Notes: a model not told the origin generated them from the sequence alone. A stretch of DNA of 64,000 nt from Prorocentrum cordatum (GCA_963575745.1 CAUYUJ010001325.1:73501-137500); one strand, 5' to 3'; shown: positions 26,749-34,440, counted from the first letter of the stretch. Made by a program: numbers and translations.

Positions 26749-29700
26749 TTTCATCTCCCTTCCCCTTTTCGCCCCCCCCGTTTATGTTCCCCCCCCCCCC
26801 CCTTCCTTCTTCCACGGCCCCCCTCCTCGTGGGGGGGCGGAGGGCGGGGCGGGGGGGGCTTCCCCTCGCTCTCGCGGCACCTCAGAGGCACCCAGCATTC
26901 CCCCTCGCAGTAAGCTCGCGCTTGCAGGGGGTCGGATCGGGGGCGGGGCAGTTTTTGCGAGTCGCACTTGTCGTTTGCAATGGGTGGGCGTCGTCATCTT
27001 GTCAGCAGCTCAATCGCAGAAGTGCGACGCGCGCGTCTACCCGCCAAACGGCGAGCTCGACGACGACGAGGACAACTTCTGCCTCGACGCTTTCGCCGAT
27101 AAGTGCAAACGGACAGGCGTGACCCCCTCGGGTCATCGTCGTCGTCGCTCTCTTTCTCCTCATATTCCTCCTCAGCCCCCCCCCCCCTTTGCTCCTCAGC
27201 GCCATTTCGTTCGCCGCCTCCGGCAAAATATTAGGCCAGCGTGGCGCCAGCGGCTCTCAGCCTATAGAGGCCGCGCCCTTCCTGGCACCGGTGCGCTGGA
27301 GAGTTCGCCGGCAGCGCAGGGCCAATGCGCGCGTGGCTCCACGATCAAGGTAGCATGAATCAGGACTGGCATGTCGTCGTGAACGACGCATTTCACCAAG
27401 GACCCCGCGGCATCGGCAGTGGGCCATCTAGACGCGCAGCTCCAAACGGCCCAGTCGACCGCGACGCGAAGCAGACAGCGCCCAGGCGCGATGCCGTCGC
27501 CAGGCTCATGCGCCGCGACGTCGTCGATGCAAACAGCTCGGCCCCTCTGACGAGCTACGCGCGCTGCCTCGGCGCTGCAGCAAAGAAACATAGCCGCGCT
27601 CTGAAATGGCATGCGCGATTTGCTTCGTCGCAGGCCTTCGGCCCGCGAGGCCACCTTTGGAAGCACGAAGGCGGGTGCGTGGGTGAAGTCGCCGGCGCGA
27701 TGGGGGCCGCGCAGCGGCAAGTCGACCCTGCCGGCGCCGTCCAGCCGCGCGCCCCGCGGGCGGGCTCGGCAGAGCGGGGCGCAAAGACGGCCGGGAGTTT
27801 TCGGGGGGCTCGGGGCATGGCGAAAAGACGGAGAACAGGGCCAATTAGTTGGAAAGGCGCGGGCGCGGTCGGCCCGCGAGCAGGTTCGCGAGAAGCTGGT
27901 CCGAGCGAACGGAGTGAAGCGCAGCCTGGCCGCGCGGCGCCGCCTGCTGGGACGCCGCCCCCCCCGGCCATCTGGCGGCCCCCGTCCCTTTGGAACGCGA
28001 AAGGCGCCCGCGTCGTCGGCGACGTCGCCGCAGCCGTTGCCGCCGTCGCCCTCGCCCTCGCGTCGCCGCCGGATCGTCGGAAGTGGAAGGGCGGGCTGCG
28101 GGGGGGGGGGCGAGGCGCGGAGGTGGAGGGCGGGGAGGTGGGCGGGGCATTGGAGAGAGAGGAACGGGAGCGCTCGGGATGTCCCAGGGGGAGGGCGCCG
28201 GGGCGTCGCAGACAGGGGGGGGCGCTGTCCGTCGCGATGGTCGCGCTCGCGCTCGCGAGGCGGGGGCGGAAGGCGATGGCGAGGGCGACGATGGGGGGGG
28301 CGGGGGTGGGGAATGCGGGGGGGAGGGGGGGAGGAGGCGGAAAAGGAGGAAGAGGACTATGTTTTCGAGGAGGAGGAGGAGGCAGGTAGAAGGGGGGGGG
28401 GAATGACGACATGGAGGAAGTAGGGAAGGATGGGGAACGGGAGGAGGAGGAGGAGGAGGAGGAGGAGGAGGAGGGGGAGGAGGTTGAGGAGGAGCGGGGG
28501 GGAGGAGCGGAGGGGCGGTGGGGTTCGTAGCGGTTCTGGCCCGGGTATTCGGCTCAAAGCTGCTACGTGCATGTTGTACGCGCATCAATTAACAGTGCGA
28601 ATTACAATCGCAGCGATAATGCGCCAGGAGTGCGTACTTGTGAAAACAGGCGTGTTGTTCCGATACCTCCCTCAAGAAATCGTATGAATACAACTTGCGA
28701 CGAAGGCTACCATTTCAGAAAATGTGAGACAGCATTTTACGATCCGAAACACCAAGGCGGCCCTGCGTTACGATCTCAAGGACGTATAGCACAAACGGGC
28801 CAACATCTGCAACAACACATGCTCGGATGATGCATGCGTAATCACATGTGACGACCGAGCTCATCGGTATCGCGTTGGGGCTAATTCTGGCACGCGGCCA
28901 ACAATACAATATCCTGGCAAGGAGTCGACCATAGGACTCCGCGGTAGGGTTTGGCTACTTTGCCTGACAAGGACGACTCTGGCACCATATCGACAGCCCC
29001 TTTTACAGTTGTACGCCTTAAGGAAACAATTGTTGCCAAAGTATGCGGGCAACAATGCGACATGGAGCCAGACCTATACATGCTCATTGATATCGGTCGC
29101 AAGATATACAGTTTTCATGATACGGCCTTGGACGAGAGCACGTAAATCCGCTGCCATCCCACGACCACACGTGGCAGCAAATACGTCGTGGACGCGCTGG
29201 ACCCCAAGTCAACCCAACCACGCAGGACTACGCGAACAGCTACGGACTAAGGACTGCCTACCCCGTCCTGGGAAAGACGGGAGGCGCGTGCTACATGCAC
29301 ATTTCGGACAACATAAGCATACAGATGTAGAACTTGACGGCGGTCACTAAGACATGCTCTTTTGTCAACAGGTATTTGATACTGGTACAGGCTACCGACA
29401 ACTGGAGGAGCGCACGACGGCTTCAACGCCGCGGACAAGGTGTGTCGTGCGTTCCTTGGCTTGCAAGGTATGCCGTCGTGGTACCTCCCACTGTATCTGC
29501 TGAGTAGCGCGGCCGTTCATGTACCCTTCCTTTTCAGGATCAGGGGTGAATTGGCCTCTCCCCCCCCCTCCAGGGGATAGTGGGCCCCCGCGCGGCCGGC
29601 CCGCAACGCGGAGGCGCTTGGAGTCGCCCGAAGGCGCTGCGAGAGAGAGAGAGAGAGAGAGGCAGAGAGAGAGAGAGAGAGAGAACCCAATATATACATA

Positions 29701-32086
29701 TATATATAGATGTTTGTATATATGTTATATGTATATAGGTATTTGTATATATATATATATATATATATACAAATACATATATATGTATATATACAAATAC
29801 ATATATATATATATATATAGAAAGAGAGAGAGAGAGAGAGAGCGAGAGAAGAGTGGTGGGGGAGGAGGATTGGCGAGGGCCTGGCGAGGAGGGGATGGCG
29901 GAAAGGATGTGTCTCGCTTCCTTGTCCTTCTCCTCTTCCTCATTTTCCTCCCCCTCCTCGTCATTCTTCATCCTGCTGCTGCTCGCGTGCCCGCGCAACG
30001 AAGATGGCGAGACCCTCCGGGGGTGCTGCGAGGGAACGGAGGATGGCGCGGAGGTTATGAAATATCCTCCCCTTCCGCTCTCCGCATCCGTTCTCCTCCA
30101 CCTGCGTATCATCGTCCGCCGCGTTCGTTTTGCTTTCTTGCCCCTTTGTTTCACCTGCTCCCCCCGTCCCCGTCAAATTGGACGCCCCCCCTCCTCCGCA
30201 ACAGGGTCGCGCCCGCCTTCAGTTGGATGATGAGGAGGGGGAGCATGACGAACAAGGAAGGAAGAGGTAAGATAACCTGATGAGAGGGGAAATGTGTTAG
30301 GGTAGTGGACGGAAAAGAAACATGGCCAGGATAAGTTGTAGGAGTGTCGTGCAGAACTTGACGAGGGATCATAAGGGGAAAGGAGGATACAGGGATGAGA
30401 AAGAGGAGCCGCATGGGGATAATGAACATAATATGACGGGGATGAACAAGTGGAGGAAGAGGAAAAGAAAGGGGCGGGAGAAGGAGGAACAGCCGAACAG
30501 GACGACAATATGGGGGATGTTATGAGGGGGCGAGGCAGAGGAGGAGGCGGAAGAGAGAAGGAGGAGGAGGAGGAGGAGGAGGAGGAGGAGGGTGACGAAA
30601 GGAGGAGGAGGAGGAGGAGGAGGAGGAAGAGGAGGAGGAGGAGGAGGAAGAGGAGGAGGGGAACCGCCGACCGCGTCGCGCTCACGGGCCGCCCCGGACA
30701 TTGGCGGGGCTGGCGGATTCGCCCGTGATGCACGAGTCCGTTCCTGACGAGTATAAGCCGGCGCTGTTCATCCGGGGGGCCGAGACAACCAGCAACGGAC
30801 GCCGCGCCAGGGCTCGGGATTCGGGGAAGGATGCTTCCAACAACGGTTTTCATCCCGCCTCTCGGGGCTGCGTCGGCCTCTTGTGATCTCCGGAGGCCTG
30901 CCGGGGGGCGCTCGGATGATGCGGCGACCACGCCGTGCGGTGATCTGGCGGGGATTCGGGGTCACCGCACGGTTTCAGGACTTGCGTCGTTCTGCGAGGA
31001 TGTCTCGGGCGACTGAGGCCTCCAGGGTTCCAGAACGGTGCGTTGACGGTTCGTGCGGTGAGGTCTTGGAAGATTTCGCGGTTATCGCAGGGTCTGTTCC
31101 CGCACCGTTTTGGGGCCCATGGGTTATGGCAGCGGGGAGCTTGGCCTACCTTCTGCGCTGCATCCCCTATCCAGCTTTCGGAGCAGGGGCTGAACGCGGG
31201 GTGTCGGCCCAAGTCCCCCTTTCCTAGCCCCTTGTGGGCCCCTCCGGCCTTTCTCCATTCATGAATTTTCGATCGCCCTGGGGCCCTGGGAAAAGCCACC
31301 CGGAATCCGAAGCTCAGGGGCGCCGACGATAGCGGGTTGGCTCAGGCGGGGGAGAGCACATGAACCCCCAGTCGCCCAGGCTTTGCCGATCGGGGCCTCG
31401 GTCCAGGCACTTCGGTGCTCCCCTATCGGGGGCCATACCGCCGATCCATTGGCGATGCACCACCGATTCTGGGCCACTGTCCCCCTCCCCCCCGAGCCCT
31501 GCCCCGAAGGGTGGCAGGGCTGCGAAGATCTTGGGAGACGAAAAGGTACCCATACCGCTACTCCACAGACTGCTCCAGGCGTGCGTTCTGACACGGATTT
31601 CGAGGCGAATCCAGCCGTGGCGACGACGGAGGAGTAGCAACTTCGGTATCCCTGCCTCCCCTGAAGATCGCAGCGTCAGAGGTTTTGGGGGTGGGGAAGG
31701 GAGGCGCGCATGGGAGGTGGGCTGTGACGCCAGTCGGAGAGAGCCCGCCCGGGAAAAAACTCGCCGAGGGCCCGCGCGTCCGCGGGCTGGGGTGTCTGCG
31801 GCCCCCCGCCATACAAGGTGTGAGGGCGCCTTTCCCGCCGCCGACCAAGCACATCAAGATGCCGAGGGTCAGGAAAAGAGCGGTGGCCCTGCCTCCTCCT
31901 CCTCCTCGCTGGTACCTGCCCTGTTCAGCCTTCACGCCCGTGCGCCGCCTCCGGCTGTGCCCCTTGGGCGCTGCACGCCCCAGGGTTGAGGCGTTGAGAC
32001 CGCCCCAGAGTGAGCGGCGAGCATCCCGGGGCCCGCCCGGACCACGGGATATGCCCGGCGACCCCTTCCCGCCTCCCGGTGTCTGA
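1778..32086 (+). CDS. Mei2-like RNA-binding protein gene, partial, six exons across 30 kb
   Basis: Seen: six short plus-strand segments (1778-1862, 5658-5740, 19178-19232, 21355-21387, about 30719-30776, 31818 onward) translate in order, in compatible phases, into one continuous domain. Key strings are [68 protein letters not shown] and [10 protein letters not shown]. Known: this is the pattern of the C-terminal RRM of Mei2-like proteins (Pfam RRM_2), an RNA-binding domain tied to meiosis and RNA regulation in yeast and plants; the family is expanded in dinoflagellates. The beginning of the RRM (strand 1, RNP2) is missing and must lie left of the window. Acceptors are AG followed by G in five of six cases. 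Donors are GC, GT, GC and GC for introns 1-4 and unresolved for intron 5. Introns are about 3.8, 13.4, 2.1, 9.3 and 1.0 kb and packed with repeats. Open points are the end of the last exon and the non-AG junction before exon 5. RNA binding is inferred from the family. Confidence 0.85.
3401..3446 (+). repeat. Diverged direct repeat, copy 1
   Basis: The segment starting ctggaatcagccgac and ending ttcggaaagcc recurs at 4101-4145 with about 80 percent identity. Function unknown. Confidence 0.6.
4101..4145 (+). repeat. Diverged direct repeat, copy 2
   Basis: Second copy of the 3401-3446 segment (ctgaagtcggccgac to tttcggaaagcc). Confidence 0.6.
5415..5564 (+). mobile_element. TIR element family 1, copy 1
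   Basis: A 150-bp non-autonomous DNA transposon. Imperfect terminal inverted repeats of about 38 bp start ttaagtcgggcgtgtcc and contain the inner palindrome ccccctacagaggg. It is flanked by a perfect 8-bp target duplication cattatct (5407-5414 and 5565-5572). The interior is AT-rich with no coding capacity. An 8-bp duplication is typical of hAT-type transposases, but the termini do not settle the superfamily. Confidence 0.85.
5658..5740 (+). CDS. Exon B: RNP1 segment of the Mei2-like RRM
   Basis: The frame reads [20 protein letters not shown] then EHFQGFT. GYAFANF is the RNP1-like strand and [14 protein letters not shown] the second helix. The acceptor is ctaccgag followed by GCG; the donor is GT after ACCAG. 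The exon is 83 nt, enters in phase 0 and leaves in phase 2. It lies about 90 bp downstream of the first TIR element copy. The sequence fits directly onto the end of exon A and the start of exon C. Confidence 0.85.
6420..7950 (+). repeat. Diverged tandem duplication, about 1.18 kb offset
   Basis: The stretch about 6,480-6,760 (tcgcgcccgtcggccgc through ggcctgcgagacgcgcc) matches about 7,690-7,920 in order but with many changes. A shorter word, cgcgcatgctggaatcc, occurs at about 6,210 and 7,145, and a related form near 7,400. A 459-codon frame at 6777-8156 runs across it, but its Arg/Ser/Pro-rich product shows no domain and CG-rich DNA keeps frames open on both strands. Confidence 0.5.
12150..14345 (+). 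repeat. 163-bp satellite array, about 14 diverged units
   Basis: A core (gtcgccatgttggcctggaaa) recurs near 12201, 12364, 12527, 12703, 12872, 13029, 13192, 13368, 13532, 13686, 13844, 14002, 14169 and 14291, a period near 163 bp (122-176). Each unit also has agcggtgaccgattgg, then gggctttacagagctcc, then a CG-rich self-complementary block of gcgcgcggcggcgc type. Short frames on both strands reflect the repeated units and differ in phase from unit to unit. Not coding. Confidence 0.9.
14812..14850 (+). repeat. Dispersed repeat, copy 1
   Basis: Starts at caaaacgaggacccaac and runs to the cacaggatggt word; recurs at 55,652-55,690 with few differences, including the neighbouring triplet-rich context. 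Confidence 0.65.
14858..15062. repeat. GAC/GGC triplet tract
   Basis: About 200 bp of gac, gat and ggc triplets. Three frames stay open (Asp/Gly, Thr/Ala and Arg runs on the two strands). Low complexity, not supported as a gene. Confidence 0.85.
15185..15350 (+). repeat. Short tandem repeat, left member of an inverted pair
   Basis: Three copies of a roughly 55-bp unit with words like gcgcaacccatggcgcaac and cggccgagcgcgcaacc. The same words occur as reverse complement at 16,275-16,430. The two blocks face each other across about 0.9 kb, like subterminal repeats of a larger element. Confidence 0.65.
15635..15767 (+). mobile_element. TIR element family 1, copy 2
   Basis: A 133-bp copy. Left end tgaagccgggcctgtccctc, right end the complement of ttaagtcgggcctgtcccc, with the ccctctacaggggg palindrome inside each end. 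The interior has repeated ggaatatt words. No convincing target duplication remains, unlike the other four copies. Confidence 0.8.
15836..16032 (+). repeat. Minisatellite with self-complementary units
   Basis: About five copies of a 32-40-bp unit (ctccgggacagaaggggtc followed by ccgccgaaatcggcggg). Each unit can fold as a hairpin (cccgccgaaatcggcggg). Related words (ccctctgtgacagaagg) occur at 11,990-12,035, so the repeat is dispersed. Confidence 0.8.
16136..16233. repeat. GTC triplet repeat
   Basis: Nearly uninterrupted gtc/gcc run between the minisatellite and the inverted-pair member at 16,275. Confidence 0.85.
16275..16430 (-). repeat. Short tandem repeat, right member of an inverted pair
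   Basis: Reverse-complement counterpart of 15,185-15,350, with ttgcgccatgg, ttgcgccata and cggccgccgag words in three roughly 55-bp units. Confidence 0.65.
16421..16500 (+). repeat. Dispersed repeat (cctggcgaaggacccaacc), copy 1
   Basis: An 80-bp segment (ggcctggcgaaggacccaac to ctatgggaccacgaaacg) that recurs at 54,670-54,755, where it runs into the 112-bp tandem array. Here it ends directly at the start of the truncated LINE. Confidence 0.75.
16500..16770 (+). pseudogene. Reverse transcriptase fragment (WVDD box)
   Basis: The frame contains [18 protein letters not shown], about 25 codons before WVDDAAQ. This matches the RT palm spacing from the AGCxxA-type motif to the catalytic Y/F/W-x-D-D box. 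Both Asp are retained here, in contrast to the longer LINE at 39.5-45 kb. The fragment is not attached to an upstream fingers domain. Confidence 0.75.
17970..18475 (+). pseudogene. RNase H domain with nonsense and active-site changes
   Basis: The frame reads IITTD, then TGA where Gly is expected, then SGGN, followed by [12 protein letters not shown] and, about 35 codons on, [16 protein letters not shown]; a shifted frame gives [15 protein letters not shown] and later RIDELASRA. Family knowledge: RNase H needs four acidic residues. The first Asp (TTD), third (VVDA) and last (RIDELA) remain. The Glu expected in the RAEL-type helix is Gly (IAGLVTV). It cannot be active. Confidence 0.75.
18640..18920 (+). 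pseudogene. LINE C-terminal Cys-motif tail
   Basis: The frame reads [20 protein letters not shown] and continues through [11 protein letters not shown]. The pattern H-x-(5-10)-C-x2-C-G followed by a short PC motif is the conserved end of this LINE class. The region marks the 3' coding end of the truncated element. Confidence 0.6.
19040..19165. repeat. GGA purine tract upstream of exon C
   Basis: Imperfect agg/gag run ending 12 bp before exon C. It leaves no clear polypyrimidine tract at that acceptor. Confidence 0.8.
19178..19232 (+). CDS. Exon C: final strand of the Mei2-like RRM
   Basis: A 55-nt exon. After acceptor cgacag, a G completes an Arg codon, then [18 protein letters not shown]. 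The KVCEASWS motif corresponds to the last strand of the domain, where Mei2-like proteins carry a K-V-C-x-(V/L)-x-(W/Y) pattern. It ends at CAG with donor gcccat (GC). The acceptor and the exon B donor share CAGGT. The exon sits between a GGA tract and a pyrimidine-rich stretch, so repeats alone do not explain it. Confidence 0.83.
19790..20480. repeat. Long CTC/TCC pyrimidine tract
   Basis: About 690 bp of ctc/tcc/ttc with the purest part at 20,190-20,260. All three plus frames are open over long distances (Ser, Pro or Leu runs). This explains several overlapping frames of more than 200 codons. Confidence 0.85.
20628..20786 (+). mobile_element. TIR element family 1, copy 3
   Basis: A 159-bp copy with ends gtaagtcgggcgtgtccctc and the complement of gtaggtcgggctcgtcctcc. 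Target duplication CGCTATCG / CGCTACCG (20620-20627 and 20787-20794), 7 of 8 matching. Confidence 0.82.
20790..21075 (-). CDS. Coding-like stretch of unknown function
   Basis: The minus frame reads through [19 protein letters not shown] and later [20 protein letters not shown] without stops, with amino-acid composition unlike the surrounding repeats. The frame was probably interrupted at its 3' end by insertion of TIR copy 3. I do not recognise the family. It could be an exon of an antisense gene or a decayed retroelement piece. Confidence 0.25.
21118..21245. repeat. CTC tract with CTAC repeat
   Basis: Pyrimidine triplets followed by ctacctacctacc, upstream of exon D. Confidence 0.8.
21355..21387 (+). 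CDS. Exon D: 33-nt micro-exon of the Mei2-like gene
   Basis: After acceptor cccgctcgcag the frame reads [11 protein letters not shown], matching the block just after the RRM core in dinoflagellate Mei2-like proteins. It is in phase 0 at both ends. The donor appears to be GC (GAT followed by gctgtg). At 11 codons it is unusually small and would be missed by ab initio gene finders. It is supported by its exact fit between exons C and E. Confidence 0.75.
21430..22025. repeat. AT-rich CATA/TACC/TA microsatellite cluster
   Basis: Imperfect catacata units, tacc tetranucleotides at about 21,808-21,865, and a ta run at 21,937-21,960. A sharp break from the surrounding GC-rich DNA. Confidence 0.9.
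22040..23260. repeat. GTG trinucleotide tract framed by G/C-run islands
   Basis: About 640 bp of imperfect ggt/gtg (22,250-22,890), nearly free of C on the plus strand. Both sides carry ggcgccggcgcc-rich DNA and palindromic blocks where a G run, a core like gggtttgaaccc or tgttcgaac, and a C run follow each other (about 22,100, 22,980, 23,015, 23,120). Frames of 260-536 codons come from the repeat. Confidence 0.85.
23285..23660. repeat. TATATG/GTATAT microsatellite
   Basis: Six-base atgtat/tagatg units, purest at 23,585-23,655. Frames give Met-Tyr or His-Ile alternation on the two strands. Not coding. Confidence 0.9.
23795..24175 (+). repeat. 62-bp repeat array, forward half
   Basis: About six diverged units containing ttccagatattccagattt and cagagactacccaggtga, near 23831, 23912, 23984, 24048, 24108 and 24168. 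Flanked on the left by a CT microsatellite. Confidence 0.85.
24195..24620 (-). repeat. 62-bp repeat array, reverse half
   Basis: About six units of the same repeat in reverse complement (ttcacctgggtagtctctgg, ggaatatttggaaaatctgg), near 24248, 24310, 24379, 24432, 24493 and 24556. The two halves meet tail to tail near 24,185, and another CT microsatellite follows at 24,640-24,780. Confidence 0.85.
24640..24780. repeat. CT microsatellite
   Basis: ctctct/ttctct run, mirroring the shorter CT run at 23,720-23,790 on the other side of the inverted array. Confidence 0.85.
26230..26560. repeat. TCTG/TCTC microsatellite
   Basis: 330 bp of tctg and tctc units almost without interruption. All plus frames read as Leu/Ser/Val/Cys repeats and all minus frames as Arg/Glu/Asp repeats. 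Confidence 0.95.
26600..26815. repeat. CTC/C-run pyrimidine tract
   Basis: Continuation of pyrimidine-only DNA with ctcctc units and C homopolymers. Confidence 0.85.
28430..28505. repeat. GGA purine tract
   Basis: gga units at the end of a G-rich region that begins near 28,080. Confidence 0.8.
28545..29515 (+). other. Low-repeat segment with coding-like stretches
   Basis: About 970 bp with balanced composition and no tandem repeats, rare in this window. Plus-strand frames include [19 protein letters not shown] (about 28,700) and [20 protein letters not shown] (about 29,000), but stops and frame changes separate them. It lies inside intron 4. It may be a decayed gene or transposon, or unique intron sequence; the family is not recognised. 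Confidence 0.3.
29641..29855. repeat. GA microsatellites around a TA-rich core
   Basis: ga runs (29,641-29,683 and 29,821-29,845) enclose tatata/caaatac units with local inverted symmetry (caaatacatatatatgtat). Confidence 0.9.
30530..30660. repeat. GGA purine tract upstream of exon E
   Basis: gag/gga run ending about 60 bp before exon E. It supplies the last AG dinucleotides before that exon. Confidence 0.85.
30719..30776 (+). CDS. Exon [15 protein letters not shown] block of the Mei2-like gene
   Basis: The frame reads [19 protein letters not shown], a block that follows RYR(D/N) directly in related proteins. The expected left boundary has no AG: the sequence is ctggcggat followed by TCG. 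Either the acceptor is non-canonical, or a base is wrong, or the exon starts after a more upstream AG near 30,656 and includes about 20 extra codons that stay open. The right boundary falls in a run of G and is not resolved; phase requires one base after CGG. Confidence 0.75.
30777..31817 (+). other. Intron 5 of the Mei2-like gene
   Basis: About 1.04 kb between exons E and F. GC-rich, without simple repeats. It contains a reverse-strand copy of a dispersed repeat at 31,575-31,640. I see no other feature. Confidence 0.55.
31575..31640 (-). repeat. Dispersed repeat (cgccacggctggattcg), reverse copy
   Basis: Reverse complement of the segment found at 58,440-58,530 and 62,572-62,668; shares cgccacggctggattcg and the following tttcggaattc/gaaatcc part. 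Confidence 0.75.
31818..32086 (+). CDS. Exon [11 protein letters not shown] block and probable C-terminus
   Basis: After acceptor atacaag, two bases complete a Gly codon and the frame reads [20 protein letters not shown]. The PFPPPTKHI motif is typical of the tail of dinoflagellate Mei2-like proteins. The frame then stays open through proline- and arginine-rich sequence to a stop at 32084-32086. It is not certain that all of this tail is translated; the exon may end near 31,890 with further exons beyond. Confidence 0.65.
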
Positions 32087-32139
32087 TCCTGTCTGTTCCC
32101 CACAGCAAGGGGGGGCAGCCAGATGTCTTGGACCTCGAA

Positions 32140-33081
32140 GGGATGATGATGATGGTGGTGATGATGATGATGATGATGATGATGAGGATGATGATGAGGA
32201 TGATCGGTAATTATCGTGATGATCGTGATGATCGTGATGATGAGGATGAGGATCATGGTGGTGATGTTGCTGATGATGATGGTGACGGTGATGATGATCA
32301 TTATGGTGATGATGGTGTTGATGAAGATAATGCTGATGGTGATGATGATACTGATGATGCTGATGCTGATGCTGATGCTGACCTACGCAATAACAATGAC
32401 GCTGACGCTGACGATTGTGATGCTGATCATGATGATGGTGTTGATGTTGAGGATGCTGATGATGGTGGAAGTGGTGGTGGTGTTGAGTATGTTGATGCTC
32501 ATGATGATGATGATGATGAGAATGATGATGATGACGGTGATGATGACGGCACTGTTCAAGGTGATCGTTATATTGATGTTGGTGATGATGCCGATGATCG
32601 GTTGTTGATGATGATGTTGAGGATGCTGATGGTGGTGATGAAGATGGTGTTGATGATCATGACGATGATAAGTATCGTGATCGTGGTGGCGATCATGATT
32701 CTAACGGCGATGATGGTGATGATCATGATGATAATGGTGATGACGGTGATGCTGATGCTGGTAATGATGATAATGTTGATGTTGATGTTGATGTTGATGA
32801 TGATGTTGATGCTGATGCTGACGATGACGACGGCTCTGACGATGGCGACGCCGATGATAATGAAGATGATGCTGATCATCATGATGAACATGGTGATTGT
32901 GATGATTCTGATGATGATCAGGAGGATGCTTAGGAAGATTATGGTGGTGGTGATGATGATGGTGGTGCTAATTATGATTATGATGATGCTGATGAAGCTG
33001 ATGACGATGACGATGATGATGTTGCTGCTGGTGAAGATGATCTACTTTTTCTGTATGGGGCCCCCGATGATCATGTTGATT

Positions 33082-33133
<52 letters not shown>

Positions 33134-33368
33134 CCGCTATGATGATGATAATGGTGACGATGATGATCATGACCATGATCATAATCATAATGATGACGAT
33201 GCTGATGCTGATGATGATCCTGGTGATGATGTTTTCGATGACCATGATCATGACCTCGAGCATGATCCTCATACTGGTCATGGTGATGATGATTATGATC
33301 ATGATTTGTCATGATGTTGATGATGATTTTGTTGATGATGATGCTGATAGTGATGATGATGACGACGG

Positions 33369-33439
<71 letters not shown>

Positions 33440-33461
33440 ATGGTGGTGGTGGTGGTGGTGG

Positions 33462-33494
<33 letters not shown>

Positions 33495-33560
33495 CGATGA
33501 CGATGACGATGACGAGGACGACGGCGACGACGATCATGACGACAACGACGACGACGCCCT
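32140..33560. repeat. 1.4-kb GAT trinucleotide tract
   Basis: Imperfect gat/atg/tga repeats over 1.4 kb, with small patches of gct, gtg and gac. The plus frames read Asp- or Met-rich, and the minus frames His- or Ile-rich. The 645-codon frame starting at 32128 is mostly this repeat and is not a credible protein. It begins just after the probable last exon of the Mei2-like gene. Confidence 0.95.
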
Positions 33561-33719
33561 GCAGCTTCATGTCCGGTGCAGGTGCAGAGCCTCACGCCGA
33601 GATCTCGAGCCGATCACGTGCGGGTGGGGGGGCTCGGAAGCGCAGCGCCTGTTGCCCCCCCCCCGCGTGCGCGGGCCAGGCCAGCAGGTATGGCGCCCGG
33701 AGGCCCCGTGTCTTTGTCC

Positions 33720-34217
33720 TCCTCGTTGTCCTCCTCGTTGTCCTCCTCCTGCTCCTGCTCCTGCTCCTCCTCCTCGTTGTCTTCCTCGTTGTCCCCCTGT
33801 GACTGCTCCTCCTCGTTGTCCTCCTCGTTGTCCTCCTGCTCCTGCTCCTGCTCCTGCTCCTCATCCTCCTCCTGCCCCTTCTCGTGGCCGCCGTCGCCGC
33901 CCTCCGCTGCTGCGCGCCGCGAGGTCTCGTCGCGTCGGCACCGGCGCGCGCTTGCCGGCCTCGCGGCATCTTCGCCGCCGCCGTCGGCGTTGTCGGCGGC
34001 GTCGTGGACGGCGTCGGCGCTCTCGAAGCGTCGGCGCCGCTGTCGATCCTGGTCCTTCTTTTTGAGTTCGACGGCGGCTGCGGCCTCCCCCCACGCCCCT
34101 TGCGACAGGTCCGCGAGCGCCTCCTGCGGGACCGCGGCGAGCGTGTGCGGCAGCTGCGGGAGGTCCTGGAGGCGCTCGCGCTCGCACGCGCGCGCGTCGC
34201 GCTGCGGCGCCGCCTAC
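33720..34217 (-). CDS. Candidate acidic, glutamate-rich coding segment
   Basis: After an in-frame stop at a tag that could be an acceptor (ccgcggtag), the minus frame reads ACERERLQDLPQLPHTLAAV and later AVELKKKDQDRQRRRRFESA, then Glu/Gln/Asp/Asn repeats encoded by tcctcgttg units. Composition of the first 100 residues is protein-like, but frames on the plus strand are also open and helix-like. No domain recognised. Confidence 0.3.
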
Positions 34218-34275
34218 CGCGGTGGCGGCGACCTCGGCGCTGGCGTCTGCGACCATTCTGACGGCGGCGGCGGCG

Positions 34276-34440
34276 AAGGGGGAGAGGAGGAGGAGGAGGA
34301 GGAGGAGGAGGAGGAGGAGGAGGAGGAGGAGGAGGAGGAGGAGGAGGAGGAGGAGGAGGAGGAGGAGGAGGAGGGGGAGGAGGAGGAGGAGGAGGAGGAG
34401 GAGGAGGAGGAGGAGGAGGAGGAGGAAGAGGAGGAGGAAG
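34276..34440. repeat. GGA trinucleotide tract
   Basis: gga/gag run of about 165 bp, poly-Glu, poly-Gly or poly-Arg on the plus strand and poly-Pro, poly-Leu or poly-Ser on the minus strand. Confidence 0.9.

Larger units (their letters stand above)
21388..30718 (+). other. Intron 4 of the Mei2-like gene (9.3 kb)
   Basis: The interval between exons D and E. It holds AT-rich microsatellites, the GTG tract, the tail-to-tail 62-bp array, CT-rich runs and purine tracts. GC-rich stretches at 24.8-26.2 kb and 26.8-28.4 kb have open frames on both strands but no domain I recognise. The one low-repeat part is 28,545-29,515. Confidence 0.6.

Noticed and set aside
27262-27720. [10 protein letters not shown] as an RT active site on the minus strand
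   Set aside because: The IDD string stands alone; no palm or fingers motifs at proper spacing.
32128-34065. 645-codon open frame, longest on the plus strand
   Set aside because: It is mostly GAT repeat, then unrelated GC-rich DNA; the same bases are open in other frames. No domain.
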